From: Benincasa hispida
Lineage: Eukaryota > Streptophyta > Magnoliopsida > Cucurbitales > Cucurbitaceae
Reading direction: 5' to 3'
DNA: 64,000 nt
NCBI RefSeq assembly: GCF_009727055.1
Contig: NC_052358.1
Coordinates: 40,215,954-40,279,953 of the forward strand
The position numbers and the translations under genes were made by a program. The notes under the pieces were generated by a model. The model saw nothing but the letters and a program-made list of their open reading frames with translations. It ran no database searches and was not told the origin of the DNA. How positions within the stretch are numbered: position 1 is the first letter of the stretch; every line of letters begins with the position of its first letter. Of this stretch, positions 1-11,869 are shown in pieces.

Positions 1-425
1 GTTATTCCATATGAAAATGTTTTCATATCATGGCATCTTCTTATCTTCAAGAAATTCAAGGCAACAAATTTAAGTGTGCATTTTCCAGAGTGAAAACAAA
101 GTAGGCTTGGTAAATTATCAAATTCCAGACGACTCAGTCTGTTGAACACAATTTCACCATTTTCTTCTTCTTCTGTTGCAAAACTCCGCTTTTCGGTTTC
201 AAATATCCTTTCTAATAACTCACAAGAAAAGATATTCAGTGTTTCTAAAAAAGCAAGTGATTTCACTATACTCCAAGGAAACATGCATCTCAACTTGTTG
301 CAGTTTTCAATACTTATCTCTCGAAGTTTGCAAAAGGAACTTGCAATCGGCTTATTCTTATTCCATAACATCTCCAAACTATTTCCTCCATCAATCCTTA
401 AAATCTCCAATGCAGGAAATGAAAC
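1..425 (-). CDS. LRR exon of an NBS-LRR resistance gene (3'-most exon in window, runs off the edge)
   Basis: The minus strand is open from 425 to base 1, about 141 codons without a stop, and continues beyond the window. It begins after a splice acceptor (TTGCAG, complement of 426-427) with the residues VSFPALEIL, almost the same opening as the exon at 2348-2848 (VSFPQMEYL). The protein shows the irregular LRR spacing of plant CC-NBS-LRR proteins: LEMLW, KLREISIENCNKL, FLETLNIFSCELLERIF and FNRLSRLEFDNLPSL. In such proteins the LRR region takes part in effector recognition and autoinhibition in the cytoplasm. Splitting the LRR part into exons of about 500-700 bp that start with VSFP is usual in cucurbit members, from memory. 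No gene name can be given because the NB-ARC part is absent. Confidence 0.75.
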
Positions 426-1471
426 CTGCAATTTTATATTTGTATTTAGGATTAGTTGCATATCCATAGCAAAAGATAGCAAAATCTAAAATTATTTTAA
501 AATATAGAAAGATTTAAATAAGAGTCCACGTGAAAACTTTAACAAGCTTATTAGCCCATCAAATTGATTGAAAAGTCTCTTAGTAATAGATCGTCAAAAT
601 TAGAAGTTTATCGCTAATAGTTTTCTATTATTGGAGTTTATTAACGTTGATCGAATTTAACTATCAGTACCTATCACTTAACAACACTAATGAAGAAAAC
701 TATTCATTGTAAGCTTTTTCTTTTAGTATTCAAAACCTTTATTCATAGACTAATAACACTATAAGTGATATGAGTTATTCATTATTAAGCTTCTTTTAGG
801 TAGGGGTAATATGACCCACATTCATAAAACCATAGATTATTGCTATGTTTACCATGTCTTAAAATAAAATTGTCATCAATTATAAATTAAGGGAAGGGGA
901 TCGAACATCTCATCTCTAGGTTGGAAGATCATGCCAATTACCACTAAGTTAAATTCAATTTGTAAATTTTTAGATAAGATTGTAAAAATATCTCCCAATT
1001 ATATATAAAAATACCATTATTTTTCAAAAAAAGAAAATCAAAATCAAAATACAGTCGTCATTAAATGGTAGTATGTATGACAATATTTGGGAGATAAAGA
1101 CACGTTTTGGAAAACATGTTGACCTTTGGATATTAGCTCTAACCATGATTTTCACATTCTAATCTTTACCAAAATCTTGAAGATTTTCCCATTGTGATAG
1201 CTATAATTTCACATTCTTAAACCTCGTTTGAAGTGGTTGCCAGTTTTTATTGATTTCGTAATTAAGTTGAAATATATATTGACGTACTACAATTTAAGTA
1301 TGTGTTTAGTGGACATAAGTTGGAAAATCGTTTTTGATGAATTTAGATTGTTATAAAATTAAAAAAAAAAAAAGAAAGTGATTTTAGGTACACTAAGATA
1401 ACAGCCAAACATACCCTTTAAGTAATAAAATGATGGAAAAAGTTGGTTGAAGAAGTAAGAATACACACTAC
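426..1471 (-). other. Intron between two LRR exons
   Basis: This AT-rich stretch of about 1046 bp lies between a donor (AAG|GTAGTG, at 1471) and an acceptor (TTGCAG, at 426) on the minus strand. It contains an A-run near 1361-1373 and no reading frame worth reporting. Both ends keep the same codon phase, which supports the assignment. Confidence 0.6.
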
Positions 1472-2183
1472 CTTGTGAGTGAAAAAGGGTTTTGGATAAG
1501 GTGCCCCCAATACTGAGTCTTTACCTTCTTCTATGCTTATTATTCCATTTGAAAAGATCTCCATTTCATTGCATTCTTCTATTTCCAGTGTTTCCAACAA
1601 AGGGAACGTAAGCTTGCATTTTCCATTGTAAAAGCTTGCAAGTTTTGGTAAGTTGTGTAATCTGGTTATAGTCAGTTTCTTAAAAATAATTTCACTATTT
1701 TCTTCTGCTGCTGCTTCAATGACTATGGATTTCATTTCCTTACAATCAAATATTTCAATGGAATTGAGATTCACCAGATTTTTTGCCACTGAAAGACTAA
1801 ACAAAATTTTCATTCCATGGCAACCATGTACTTGAAGATCAACCAAGTTGGAGAATGTGATTGTGGTTATTTGATCGATGTTCTTCAACACGTGTGTAAG
1901 TTTAGGAAGATCCCGCAATATTAACGTCTTCAAATTTGCACATCTTTGGATATTGTCATTTCCAAATACTTGTACCAACTGGAGGCAAGTCCTAATTTCC
2001 AGTTCTTCAATATTGTATAATACTTCATTCATTTCCAAAGGCAGAGTAATCAAGTTATCATTGTGAGACCCAAACAATGTAAGACTTTGGAGTTTGAGAA
2101 ATTTTTGATATGAGCCAAAAGCTCTCCTTCTCTGCCAGGTTACAAGTCATTGCTAATGTTTCCAAGCTCTGGAATCGTACTAC
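1472..2183 (-). pseudogene. LRR exon with a frameshift
   Basis: The exon runs from an acceptor (TTTCAG before 2183) to a donor (AAG|GT at 1472-1471). In phase 0 it reads VVRFQSLETLAMTCNLAEKE and then turns into non-LRR sequence. The following LRR protein (FLKLQSLTLFGSHNDNLITL and onward, through CHGMKILFSLSVAKNLVNL to the end) is in another frame, and that frame has a TGA at 2147-2149. The exon is 712 bp, one more than a multiple of three, while the exon at 2348-2848 is an exact multiple. A one-base insertion or two-base loss near 2105-2130 would explain both facts. It may be a true mutation or a consensus error. Apart from this the LRR pattern is well kept, so decay is recent or the base is wrong. 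Confidence 0.7.
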
Positions 2184-2347
2184 CTGAAATCCACAAATAA
2201 AAGTCTCTAAACCCTTATTATATATATATTGATCAAAGCAAAAGAAGTCGTATGATTCACAAAACAGAAGTTAATTAGTACCAAATTGAAGCATATACAA
2301 TTCTTGCATATATTGGTTATTAATAATATTGAAGATGTATTAATTAC
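2184..2347 (-). other. Short intron between two LRR exons
   Basis: This 164-bp AT-rich interval is bounded by a GT donor (GAG|GTAATT, complement of 2346-2347) and an AG acceptor (complement of 2184-2185) on the minus strand, both in phase 0. Confidence 0.65.
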
Positions 2348-2848
2348 CTCTCCCATGTTTGATGCTTCATCCACTGGAAATATTTCGTTTTCCTCTTCCA
2401 CATTTAACCGTTCAATTTCTTTCATATATTTGGTGAAGGACGCTGGAAAAATACTTTTCAACTTGGAACAAGAAGTAACATCGACATTCTTTAGATTTGG
2501 AAATTCCAAAACATCACCAGCATCTTTGTCCCACACGTACATTAAATTTGGTAGACGACTTAAATATAAACTTCTCAATGGCACTAGTACTTTTGTATCA
2601 CCGAAGGTCGGCTTTGCAATTTCAAATACCCTTTCCAATAACTCACATGAACAGATATACAAATCCTCTAAACAAACAAGTGATGCCACTATGTTTGAAG
2701 GAAACACGCATTTCAACTTGTTGCAATATTCAATCCTGATTGTTTGAAGTTTGGTAAAGGAAGTATTGATTGGTCCATTATTATGCCATAGCATCTCCAA
2801 ATTGTTACATCTATCAATGTATAGATACTCCATTTGAGGAAATGAAAC
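2348..2848 (-). CDS. LRR exon of an NBS-LRR resistance gene
   Basis: Exactly 501 bp (167 codons) are open between an acceptor (ATTGCAG before 2848) and a donor at 2347-2346. The protein carries plant-type LRRs: VSFPQMEYLYIDRCNNLEML, TKLQTIRIEYCNKLKCVF, CLEDLYICSCELLERVF, LRSLYLSRLPNLMYVW and FPNLKNVDVTSCSKLKSIF. The C-terminal part is acidic (EEENEIFPVDEASNMGEV). It reads on from higher to lower coordinates into the exons at 1472-2183 and 1-425. No NB-ARC motif (P-loop GxGGxGKT, GLPL, MHD) is found anywhere upstream in the window; upstream lie a LINE and copia pieces. Either the gene lost its 5' part, or that part is separated by a long TE-filled intron. Confidence 0.8.
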
Positions 2849-3289
2849 CTGCAATATTATTAAAATCTCCTCAGTTAAAAAACAATTCAGGGTCAATCAA
2901 CACCCATTAATAAGCATCTTTCATCTAATGGTTGGAAAATCAATTTTTTTTTATTTTATTTTGAAGTTTCCTAAAATGGACTTTAATGTTTGTCAAATAT
3001 TAGTCTTTTTTTTTTTTTTTAAGAGAAAAGTTATTTTGACATCGAAAAAAGTGATTTTAAGCATATTAAAATAACACACAAACATTTTTTTTTTTTTTTT
3101 TTTGAAAAGTTGAGATTGTTGAGGGGTCGGTGGATACACCCGTAAATCTCAACTAAATTAACACATCTATAGTGCCCTCAACATGCTCCGGTTTAAAAGG
3201 ATGCATTGATTGAAGAAAAATACAAGGTAATGTTTAAAGGAAAGATCGAGTAGACCTCCTTCCACATAATCCCATCTAACTAACTAAGA
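2849..3289. other. AT-rich non-coding stretch with T-runs
   Basis: Low-complexity sequence with long T-runs at about 3007-3020 and 3086-3102. A stretch from 3104 to 3290 has no clear coding signal. It is either intron 5' of the LRR exon or the decayed end of the neighbouring LINE. Confidence 0.4.
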
Positions 3290-4561
3290 CCCACAATTTT
3301 TAAAGTCTCCAGCTATAATCCAACAAGTAATGAAAAGGTTTGTCAGAGCCTCTAATTCAGCCTTAACTCATTTCTTTTTCTTCGATTCGCTAGCTCATAT
3401 ATACCAGATAACCACCAATTGAGGTTGGCCGATTTTTGGAGCAAAATGGATAACGAGAAGCTTCCATCATAGACTTAAACAACATTGTGAATTAATGCGT
3501 CCCACATAATAATAATACGCCTGGAAGAGCCATCCCCTTTAACAAAGACCCAATCAATATTGATGGAGCTCCTAAAGACTTAATGAATTTGTTATCAACA
3601 TAGGGGAGTTTAGTTTCCATAATAATAGAAAAATCCGGATTGGCAGCCGTGATAACTCTCTTTACAATACCTCGTTTATGGGCAGAGCCAATGCCCTCAC
3701 ATTCCATGTGAGAATCTTCGTATTAGAACTTTAGGCCCATGATCTTTGCTTCTAGGGTAGAATTTCATGTTGGCTTTCAAACTCTGATATAAATTCCTCT
3801 AAAACGCAACCAACCACCATAGCTTGGTATGAATTTTGGAACAGAATGGATTTTAGGATCTAATTTTTTGAAATTTAACCATAAAACCCCCCATTGTGAC
3901 CCATCCTTGGTTATAGCATAGCAGCCGAGCCTGTTCGAGATCACGTACGGAGATGATTGCTTTATAAGCATGGAAGGATTGAAAGCGTCAATGGAATTGT
4001 TTGCATTTGTTAAGGCTTCTAATAATCTTCCCCAATCGTCATGGAAACATCTTCGTGATAAAATTATCAGAGTTCCAGTTGAAAATTTCCTCCTCTGTGT
4101 TATTGAAGGTTTCCTTTGTGACATTTAGAAAGGTTTCAGTTGAGGTTGAGATTGAGGTCGTGGATTCCGCAGAATCAAAAACGACAGTAGATGTATCACT
4201 AGAAGAGACGATTTTGGCATAAGTTTGCGTGTTTCATCTGGCTCTGCGTCTTTCAGTTTTCTTTAGGAACAAAATTTCTGAATGTCAACATGTTATGGAA
4301 CTCCATCCATCCCGTTTTCTCTAGTCCTTCAGGAATCATAATACATGTTTTTTTACCTTTGTCATATAGCTTGTAAATTTCAGCAATAAGTCCTTTCTTG
4401 TATGTTTTTTCAATCCATATCGTGAAAACATCATACCTTTTTTCTTGAAAAAATTTGTTGTTTCTGGGAGTTTTGATTAGTGTTGTGAAAGAGGCCTGCA
4501 TCCATTCGATTGTATCCGGGTAGATCGATATTGCGAAGAATTTGTAGAGTCCATATTCCAT
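3290..4561 (-). pseudogene. LINE (non-LTR) retrotransposon fragment: DUF4283-like region plus endonuclease
   Basis: Reading from 4561 downward on the minus strand, pieces in different frames follow the order seen in cucurbit LINE proteins. First is an N-terminal segment (MEYGLYKFFAISIYPDTIEW, 4561-4253). A zinc-knuckle-less DUF4283-like part follows, with GWVTMGGF and WLRFRGI (about 4124-3777). The start of the endonuclease/exonuclease/phosphatase domain comes next (GIGSAHKRGIVKRVI then PDFSIIMETKLP, 3707-3570), and a later endonuclease piece with IAGDFK, matching the GGDFN motif (about 3310). Several frameshifts and stops break it. The reverse transcriptase is missing, so the 5' half is kept and the 3' half lost, the reverse of ordinary LINE 5' truncation. 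It cannot move on its own. Confidence 0.7.
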
Positions 4562-4582
4562 TAGATGAATTTTTTGTTATGA

Positions 4583-5340
4583 ATCATTGCATATGAAGGA
4601 GTATGAATCAGTTTTAGTTTATACTTCAAGATTGCTAGCAGTAATAAATGAAATGAAGAGACATGGAGAGACAATAAATGATGAGCAAGTAGTAGAAAAG
4701 ATACTTCACTCAGTGGATGAAAAATTTGACTTCATCGTTGGAGCTATTGAAGAATAAAAAAGGATTTGAGTAAAATATTCATCGATCAACTTGTAGGTAC
4801 ATTACAAGCTATGAAGAGAAACTTCTCAAGAAGAACAAACAAACAATTGAACAACTTCTGCAATCAAAGTTGCAGCTGATAGATAATGAAGATGGCCAAG
4901 CAAAAGGCAAATGAGGTCAAGGACGTGGTGGCAATCACATACATGGTGATTTCAAAGGTCGAGATTGAGGAAACATTGACCGAAGAAAATTTGATGAGAG
5001 TAATTCAACTCAAATTCATCAAATGGTCGTGGAAGACAAAATTATTCGAGGCTATAAGAAGGGAGATCAAATAATGATAGGGGGTATGATAAAAGTCAAG
5101 TTGAATGTTATAATTGTCATAAATTTGGCCATTATTCTTGGGAATAGATAAATAAAGTTGAAGAAAATACAATTATGTTGAGAAAGATGATGAAAGCGGT
5201 GAGTCATCTTTACTTTTAGCATGCAAAAGTGAAGAAACATGTGAAACTAATGCATAGTATCTTGATAGCGGCACAAGCAATCACATGTGTGGAAGTAAGC
5301 CGATGTTCGTGAAACTTGATGAATACATTGGTGATAATAT
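4583..5340 (+). pseudogene. Copia gag/protease fragment
   Basis: The plus strand gives a gag of the UBN2 type: HMKEYESVLVYTSRLLAVIN and DEKFDFIVGAIEE, then a stop at 4753 and frame changes. The zinc knuckle is CYNCHKFGHYSWE, where the codon for the last cysteine of CX2CX4HX4C has become TAG (about 5146). The aspartic protease site follows as YLDSGTSNHMCGSKPMFVKL (about 5260-5320). The sequence is cut at 5341 by the LTR of the next element and at about 4583 by the LINE boundary. It is a different copia lineage from the element downstream, judging by the gag and protease wording. Confidence 0.75.
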
Positions 5341-7171
5341 CGTTGGGGTTGATATCTTAAATCTCGTAGGGTTTTGTACTGTGTAATTGTATTGTACAAA
5401 TATTTTATTTATTTAATAAAATATATGATGTTTTATTTGACATTTAGTAGTATCAACCCACAAACCAATAAACTAACATCCAAGGTTATCATCTGTAGCT
5501 TAAACATGTATGTAGAGATATACAGATAGATCATGTTTAACTGATAACCTAAATAGTTTGTAGTAGATGGATAACGGTGCATATTTATTCTTGGTGACAC
5601 TACGAGTATGGTTTGCTTTATAGATGTTATAATTGTTGTCATGTGCTACAAATGATCCAATCCTGATCATTTATGTGGAGATATGTAAGTGATGGTATTC
5701 TATACGAAGGAGTTTGTATAAGACTAGACTACAAAGTGACTAGTCTCATTATATAACATCGTTCTTAATAGAGACTTACATTTCACCAAGATGACTATAG
5801 GTGACATGACCTAAATCCTGAGTGAATTGTGAACTCCTATCATGAAGTTAGATTTAGGGATTCGTCTAATTGGGGAGTTGGGAACACAACTACACAAGAA
5901 AGAATTCATTCCTTCCCAATGTCGTGGTAAGTAGATAAATTGGTCCCTTAAGGATTGATTTCAGGGCTTGAACAATGTAGTGCCACATTCTCTCTTGGCT
6001 CGAAAGGGGTCATAGTTGGACTATAACTTATTGTTCGTTAGAGGGATCAGTGGTGCTTAAGAAATTAGATATAGCTATGGGGGCAAAATGGTAATTTTGA
6101 TCCAATTGTACTTACGAGCAATTTGTGAAGGGTGCACTGTTGACTGGTTATATCCAGTGGACACATAAATATATTTGTAGTGTGAAAAGTGCAACTGTCG
6201 GTCTTTAGTAGAGTGCCCAATAGTTAATGGATTTTGAATAATTTAATTAAAAGAGTTTAATTAATTATTCAAGTACCATTAGAACTTCAAGTTACAGGTC
6301 CATGAGGTCTCCTTTTTAGCTCAACAGGGATTAAATGATAATCAATATTGAATTTAATTTGAATTGTTCAAATTGATTGAGAGAATTAATTATATGTGAT
6401 ATAATTAATGTTACTTATATTTGATATAATTACTATAATGTATTTGATACATTATAATATACGGTTTATTTAAGAGGAAATAAATATTTGAATATGATTG
6501 AAATATTAATTATATGAAATGGGTTCGTATAATTAAATTTTATATAAATTAGATTTATATTAAATATCATTCATGAGAAGAATTAAAACTATAGGTTATA
6601 TTGTATATGATATATAACATGTATGTATATACATATTTTTAATTAAAATTAATAATTTACTTTTATTAATTTTAATTTTGAAATTAAGGGAGGGAAATAA
6701 AATCCCTCTAATCTCTCCCAACTCACGGGGGGGGTGGTTGGTAGATGGTCTTCTTCACCAGTTCTGGAAGAAATATTCTCTTTGAAAAATATTGGTGATC
6801 TCAGGAAGAAAATTCACCGAAAGCTTTCCTTTCTCAATTTCTCCCTCTCATCCAAAATAATCTAAGAGTCTACTCAACTCCTTAGAGATTCTCATCCTAA
6901 AAGAGAATACAGGAGTTTCCAATTGATGGTGGCCATTTTAGATTGTTCGTGTTTTGTTCGTGACAGATCTGGAGAACGAAATTTTCGTGAAGACTCTTCG
7001 TTCTTCAAGGATAAGTCTCCCTAACCCTAATTTTTTTTCCTTTTATTTTCTTTGTTGGTATGTTGTGAATTTTACTGTTATTGCATAATCATATTCCGTA
7101 ATTTTTCGTTTCTATGGAAAAAAAAAAATTGGGATGCTATGTTTCCATTAGGGTCTTCACGAGTTCTTTCA
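5341..7171 (+). repeat. 5' LTR of the plus-strand copia element
   Basis: The opening (GTTGGGGTTGATATCTTAAA) matches the LTR starts at 40708 and 63147 and, on the other strand, at 46821 and 59506. It ends GAGTTCTTTCA at 7171, immediately before the primer-binding site. Length is 1831 bp. The 3' part (6700-7170) carries the shared stretch reading AATACAGGAGTTTCC...GGTGGCCATTTTAG, also seen in the other LTRs. Confidence 0.8.
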
Positions 7172-7185
7172 ATTAGTATCAAAGC
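7172..7185 (+). other. Primer-binding site (initiator tRNA-Met), degenerate
   Basis: ATTAGTATCAAAGC differs by two bases from ATTGGTATCAGAGC, the copia PBS complementary to the 3' end of initiator tRNA-Met. It sits directly after the LTR end, as expected for the start of minus-strand synthesis. Confidence 0.75.
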
Positions 7186-9485
7186 GAGGTTTTTGGTCTC
7201 CAATTTTTTATTTTCCTGAATCTGAATTATAGAATTTGTGGGTAGCATTCTGTAATTGTTCATGCGGTGGATGTTGAATATGATTGATAATTACTGGATG
7301 TTTTCGGGATTGGCCATTTAGATTTACAACTTTAATTTTACAAAATTTGGTTTGTAAGGGCCCAAGTTCTTGGAATATAATTTACGATCGAGTCTGTATT
7401 TCATGTTTTTTAATCATTCATAGTTATTCCGGTGGATTTCTAGAGAAAAGGAAGCCAATAATGGAGAAAATTCAAAAGAGATCGCAATTGTACAATGGCT
7501 ACTAAATAGTAGCGTTACAACGTTGTATCGAGCGTTGCAACGCTGCGAAGGGCAGAATGGAACATTCTTTCCATAGCATTGCAATGTTAGGACGCGGCGT
7601 TGCAATGCTACGAGATGGACAGAATAAATGTTTCACGGCCAATTCAATTTGTGGCTCTTTTAGTTCTCATCCGATTCGATTGATTCGAGCGGTTCGGGTG
7701 CTAGGCGGCTCGGTTCGAGCAGTTCAAGATCCAGATCACTTGTTTAAAACTGACTTGGCTATTATTTTTAATAGTTAGTTTTTTTTTATTAAATTAATAT
7801 AAGTGTTATATTAATTTAATTAATTGTTTAGGTGTCCAATCGTGATCCAACAATTATTATTTTTTAATTATGCATTTGATGTATGATTTATGTTTATTAT
7901 TATATGTCATAATGTATGTCATATAGTAAAAATCCCACCATAGGTTTTGCATTATTCATGCATTATTTATGTTATAAATGTTATAATATATAGTTGTATG
8001 ATTTTAGACTTATAGCATGCTCATGTATCATATAGTATAAATTTTATAAATATATGCATGCATGCATTAATAATATATTCATGCATCATTTATATTGTAA
8101 GAGTTATAATATATAGCATGTATGTATGGATAGTTGTATGTTATTAGTTTTTCATTACTTTAGCATATAATTATTATGTATGTTAGTAATGAAATAGAAT
8201 TTCATGAAGCATGTTACTTTTCTAGGTTATTTAATGATTATCCTAAGTATGCTTTAACATGTAATGAATGGTTTTAATTTATTTCATTTATTTTATAAAA
8301 GTTATAATTAAATAAAATTAGAAATTAAAATCAACAATTCAGAATTACATGCAAACCTTAGATTAAAACCATGTTTTAAATAGTTTTAAAATATGATTCA
8401 CATAGAACTAAGATCATCTTTCTAATGAGACTAGCAATTATATTTAATTTTTTAATCAGTTTAATAGGATTAAATTAGTTTTAATTAAATAGCAAATGTA
8501 TCTATAAGAAACCTTTTGTTTAAGGCTAGTTCTGTCTAGGATGAGGTACTTAAGTTGATGGAAACGGAACACCCTGACCTGGGAACTGACCTTAAAAGGT
8601 GAATTAGATAGATTTGCTACATGCATGCAATTAATGATTAATATTTGTTAAAGTGCTTAATAAATATTAATCAATGTTATTTAACTATCCGAAGTAAGCG
8701 TTGTTTTTTGACAAATTTAAACAACCACATAGTAAAAATCAGTAGCCGGATTTTCCTAAGTTAAATAGCTCTAGGTAAAATGCTCTTAATGGGAGAAAAA
8801 TTGGGTATATGATACTTCATTTTTTTCTTTTCACGTTTCTCCCAAAAAATTCACATCGTGAGATCTATAGTTGAACTTGAGGCACCTTTACTTGTGTCCC
8901 CTTACGGATGGTGTTTGTATAGATCAACATCAAGGTGAATGCTTGAAGTGTTTATAGTATGTGGGAGCGACACATGTGTCAATACATCCCTCAGTCTCTC
9001 TCATTAGTTTAAAGTAAAGTTTCATGCTCAGCGTCGAGGCACCTTTTCTTGTGTCCCTGTACAGATGGCCATTTGCATGACTCTTTATTCAAACTCCATA
9101 AATGGATAGGGTTGCTTTAGTTTTTGTCCCAGTTGATTTTTTCCTATAGTTAGCTCATTGGGCCGGAACTCTATAGTCTAAAATGAGGGGTTACATTTAC
9201 AAGAAACTGTTAAGCAGGTTTAACAATTTCTGGACCGAACGATGGTGACTAATAGTTACAGTAAGAAGAAGTTGTTCTATCTATTGGTTGGGATAATCTC
9301 AATTTAGTAAAGGGGCACCTGATCACCCTACAGTGATTTTTGTCCTACCTCACTGAAACATCATTGCAAAATAGATGTCGCATAGGGTATATTAGTTTGT
9401 TTTCCTAAACTTGATTGGTTTTTCAAATGGTTGAATGCACATATACTAATATAAATAATTTATTTGCTTTCAGTAAATTAAAAAT
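7186..9485 (+). other. Untranslated leader of the copia element
   Basis: About 2.3 kb lies between the PBS and gag with no conserved reading frame. It holds the palindromic repeats at 7512-7609 and a CGGTTCG-rich stretch at 7680-7730. AT-rich sequence and 8520-9420 follow, with counterparts in the leader of the minus-strand element near 53640-54480 (for example the paired phrases around the GACTAATAGTTAC and CTACCTCACTGAAACATC segments). The leader is unusually long for copia. Confidence 0.6.
7512..7609 (+). repeat. Array of short palindromes GCGTTGCAACGC and variants
   Basis: Four related palindromes occur: GCGTTACAACGTTG (7512), GCGTTGCAACGC (7532-7543, a perfect 12-bp palindrome), AGCATTGCAATGTT (7575) and GCGTTGCAATGC (7597-7608). 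They lie in the copia leader. A related element in this window carries an array with a different palindromic core (ACGATCGT). Confidence 0.75.
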
Positions 9486-10400
9486 ATGACTTCTGCAACT
9501 TTTAATTTACTCGCCGCCAAAAAACTTACCAGTGATAATTATATAACTTGAGAAAATACAATCAACACAATTTTAATCATCGATGACCTTCAGTTTATCC
9601 TTACGAAAGATTTTCCTCATATTCCTGCTCAAAATGCTCCTCGAAATGTTCGGAAGGCATATCAATGATGGATACAGGCAAACGAGAAGGTCCCAACATA
9701 TATCTTTGCAAGCCTTTAAAAGCCTTGGCCATGAAGCATGAGCCAATGCATACGGCTCGTGAGATCATGGAGTCCCTAAGGGAAATGTCTGGATAACCAT
9801 CTACACAGCTCAGGCATGACGCCTATCAAATTCATCTTCAATACCCGTATGCAAAAAGGGGCATCTATTAGAGAACATGTTCTCAATATGATGGTCCACT
9901 TCAACGTGGCGGAGATGAATGGGTCTGTCATTGATGAAGCCAATCAAGTTAGCTTCATTCTGAAAACTTTACTAGAAAGTTTTTTATAGTTCCGTAGCAA
10001 TGCTGTTATGAATAGGATTGACTATAACCTAACCACCTTGCTCAATGAGCTTCAAACTTTCCAATCCTTGATTAAAAGTAATAACAGAAGGGTGAAGCAA
10101 ATGTTGCTTCATCATCTAAAAAGTTCTATAGAAGTTCGACATCTGGAATTAAGTTTGTGTCTTCTTCTTCCGACAACAAAAAGTAGAAGAAGAAGAAAGT
10201 TGGAAAGGGGAAGGCTAACCCACCAACTGCTAACCAAAAGAGCGAGAAAATCAAGGTTTCAAAGGGAATCTATTTCCATTGTAACCAAGAGGGACATTAG
10301 AAGAGGAACTGTCCTAAGTACATGGCAGAAAAGAAGAAGTCCAAGGAAGGTAAATATAATTTGCTTGTTTTTGAAATTTGTTTAGTGGAGAATGATGATT
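9486..10400 (+). pseudogene. Copia gag, broken
   Basis: It starts ATG at 9486 with MTSATFNLLAAKKLTSDNYI, followed at once by a TGA where relatives have a tryptophan codon. Later pieces match the gag encoded on the minus strand at 51000-53515: QNAPRNVRKAYQ, ANEKVPTYIFASL, REHVLNMMVHFNVAEMNGS and TTLLNELQTF. A zinc knuckle remains as CNQEGH.KRNCPKYMAEKK with a stop after H (about 10280-10330). Gag forms the virus-like particle and binds the element RNA. Several stops make this copy non-functional. Confidence 0.8.
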
Positions 10401-11869
10401 CAACCTAGATAATAGATTCAGATGTCACTAACCATATTCGTTCTTCATTTCAGGGAATTAGCTTCCGCCGACAACTGGAAGCTAGGGAGATGATGATGTG
10501 TGTTCAAACTCGACACGTTGTCTCAACTGTGGTAATGAGAGGACTCCGACTTACTTACAAAATGGATATATTTTACTAGAAAATGTATTTTTTGTTTCTA
10601 GTTTAAAGAGGAATTTGATTTCTGTAAAGTGTTTAATTGAAAAAAAATTATATTGTTAATTTATCTATAAATAAAGCGTTTATTTAAATGGTATAAATCT
10701 TTGTTCTGCTAAGCTAAAAAATAATTTATATGTGCTAAGACGGCTAGCAACTAAAACCCTCCTAAATACTGAAATGTTCAAAATTGTGACAACTCAAAAT
10801 AAAAGATTAGGACACATCAATCTCAATAGGATTGAGAGATTGTTGAAGAATTGACTTTTAAGTGAGTTAGAAGGAAATTCTTTACCTATGTGTGAGTCAT
10901 GCCTTGGAGACAAAATGACTAAAAGATCTTTTACTCAAAAAGGTCATAGTGCCAATGAACCCCTAGAGCTTGTACATCCAGACCTCTGTAGTTCGACAAA
11001 TGTTAAAGCAAGAGGAGAGTTTGAATATTTCATACTTTTACTGATGATTATTCAAGATATGAGTATGTTTATCTAATGCAACATAATTCTGAATCTTTTG
11101 AAAAGTTCAAAGAATTTAAGGCTGAGATTGAAAATGCATTAAATAAAACAATTAAAACATTTCGATCTAATTAAGGTGGAGAGCTTTTGGATCTTACATT
11201 CTAGAACTATTTAATAGAACATGGAATTGTATTCTAACTCTCAGCACCTAGTATACCATAGAAGAATGGTGTATCAGAAAGGAGAAATCGAACCCTTTTT
11301 GATATTGTTTAGACTACGATGAATTATGTTTCTTTACCTAACTCGTTTTAAGTGTTATGCAGTACAGACTAGAATTTATGTTTTGAACTGTGTTCCATTC
11401 AAAAGTGTTACTAGATCACCTTTGAAGTTATGGAATGGTCATAAAGGTAGTTTACGTCATTTTCAAATTTTGGGGTTGCCCAGCATATGTGCTTGAGGCA
11501 AATCCTAAGAAATTGGAATCTCGTTCAAAATTGTATCTATTTGTAGGTTACTCTAAAGGAATGAGGGGTGGTTACTTCTACAATCCTAAAGAAAATAAAG
11601 TGTTTGTGTCGATAAACACTACATTTTCAGAAGAAGACCACATTAGGAAGCATAAGCCACACACTAAAATTGTGTTGAATAAACTTTCCAATGAAACTAC
11701 CGAACCTTCAACAAGAGTTTTTGAAGAGCCCAACACTTCAACAAAAGTTGTTGAAGTTTGATTATCTAGTAGGTCAAATCCACCTCAGTGTTGAGAGAGC
11801 CTCGGTGTAGTGGGAGGGTTTCAAATCCACCTGTTCGTTATATGGGTTTAACAGAAAGCCTAGTTGTGG
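10401..11869 (+). pseudogene. Copia protease and integrase, broken
   Basis: The protease region reads IIDSDVTNHIRSSFQGISF (about 10405-10460); the active-site DSG has become DSD. Next comes the pre-integrase HHCC zinc region (HINLNRIERLLKN...MCESCLGDKMTKRSF, 10818-10930). The integrase core follows in several frames (ELVHPDLCSSTNVKARGEFEYF; LNCVPFKSVTRSPLKLWNGH). Its C-terminal part is FWGCPAYVLEANPKKLESRSKLYLFVGYSKGMRGGYFYNP (in part; 11460-11590). Multiple stops are present, so it is inactive. Confidence 0.8.
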
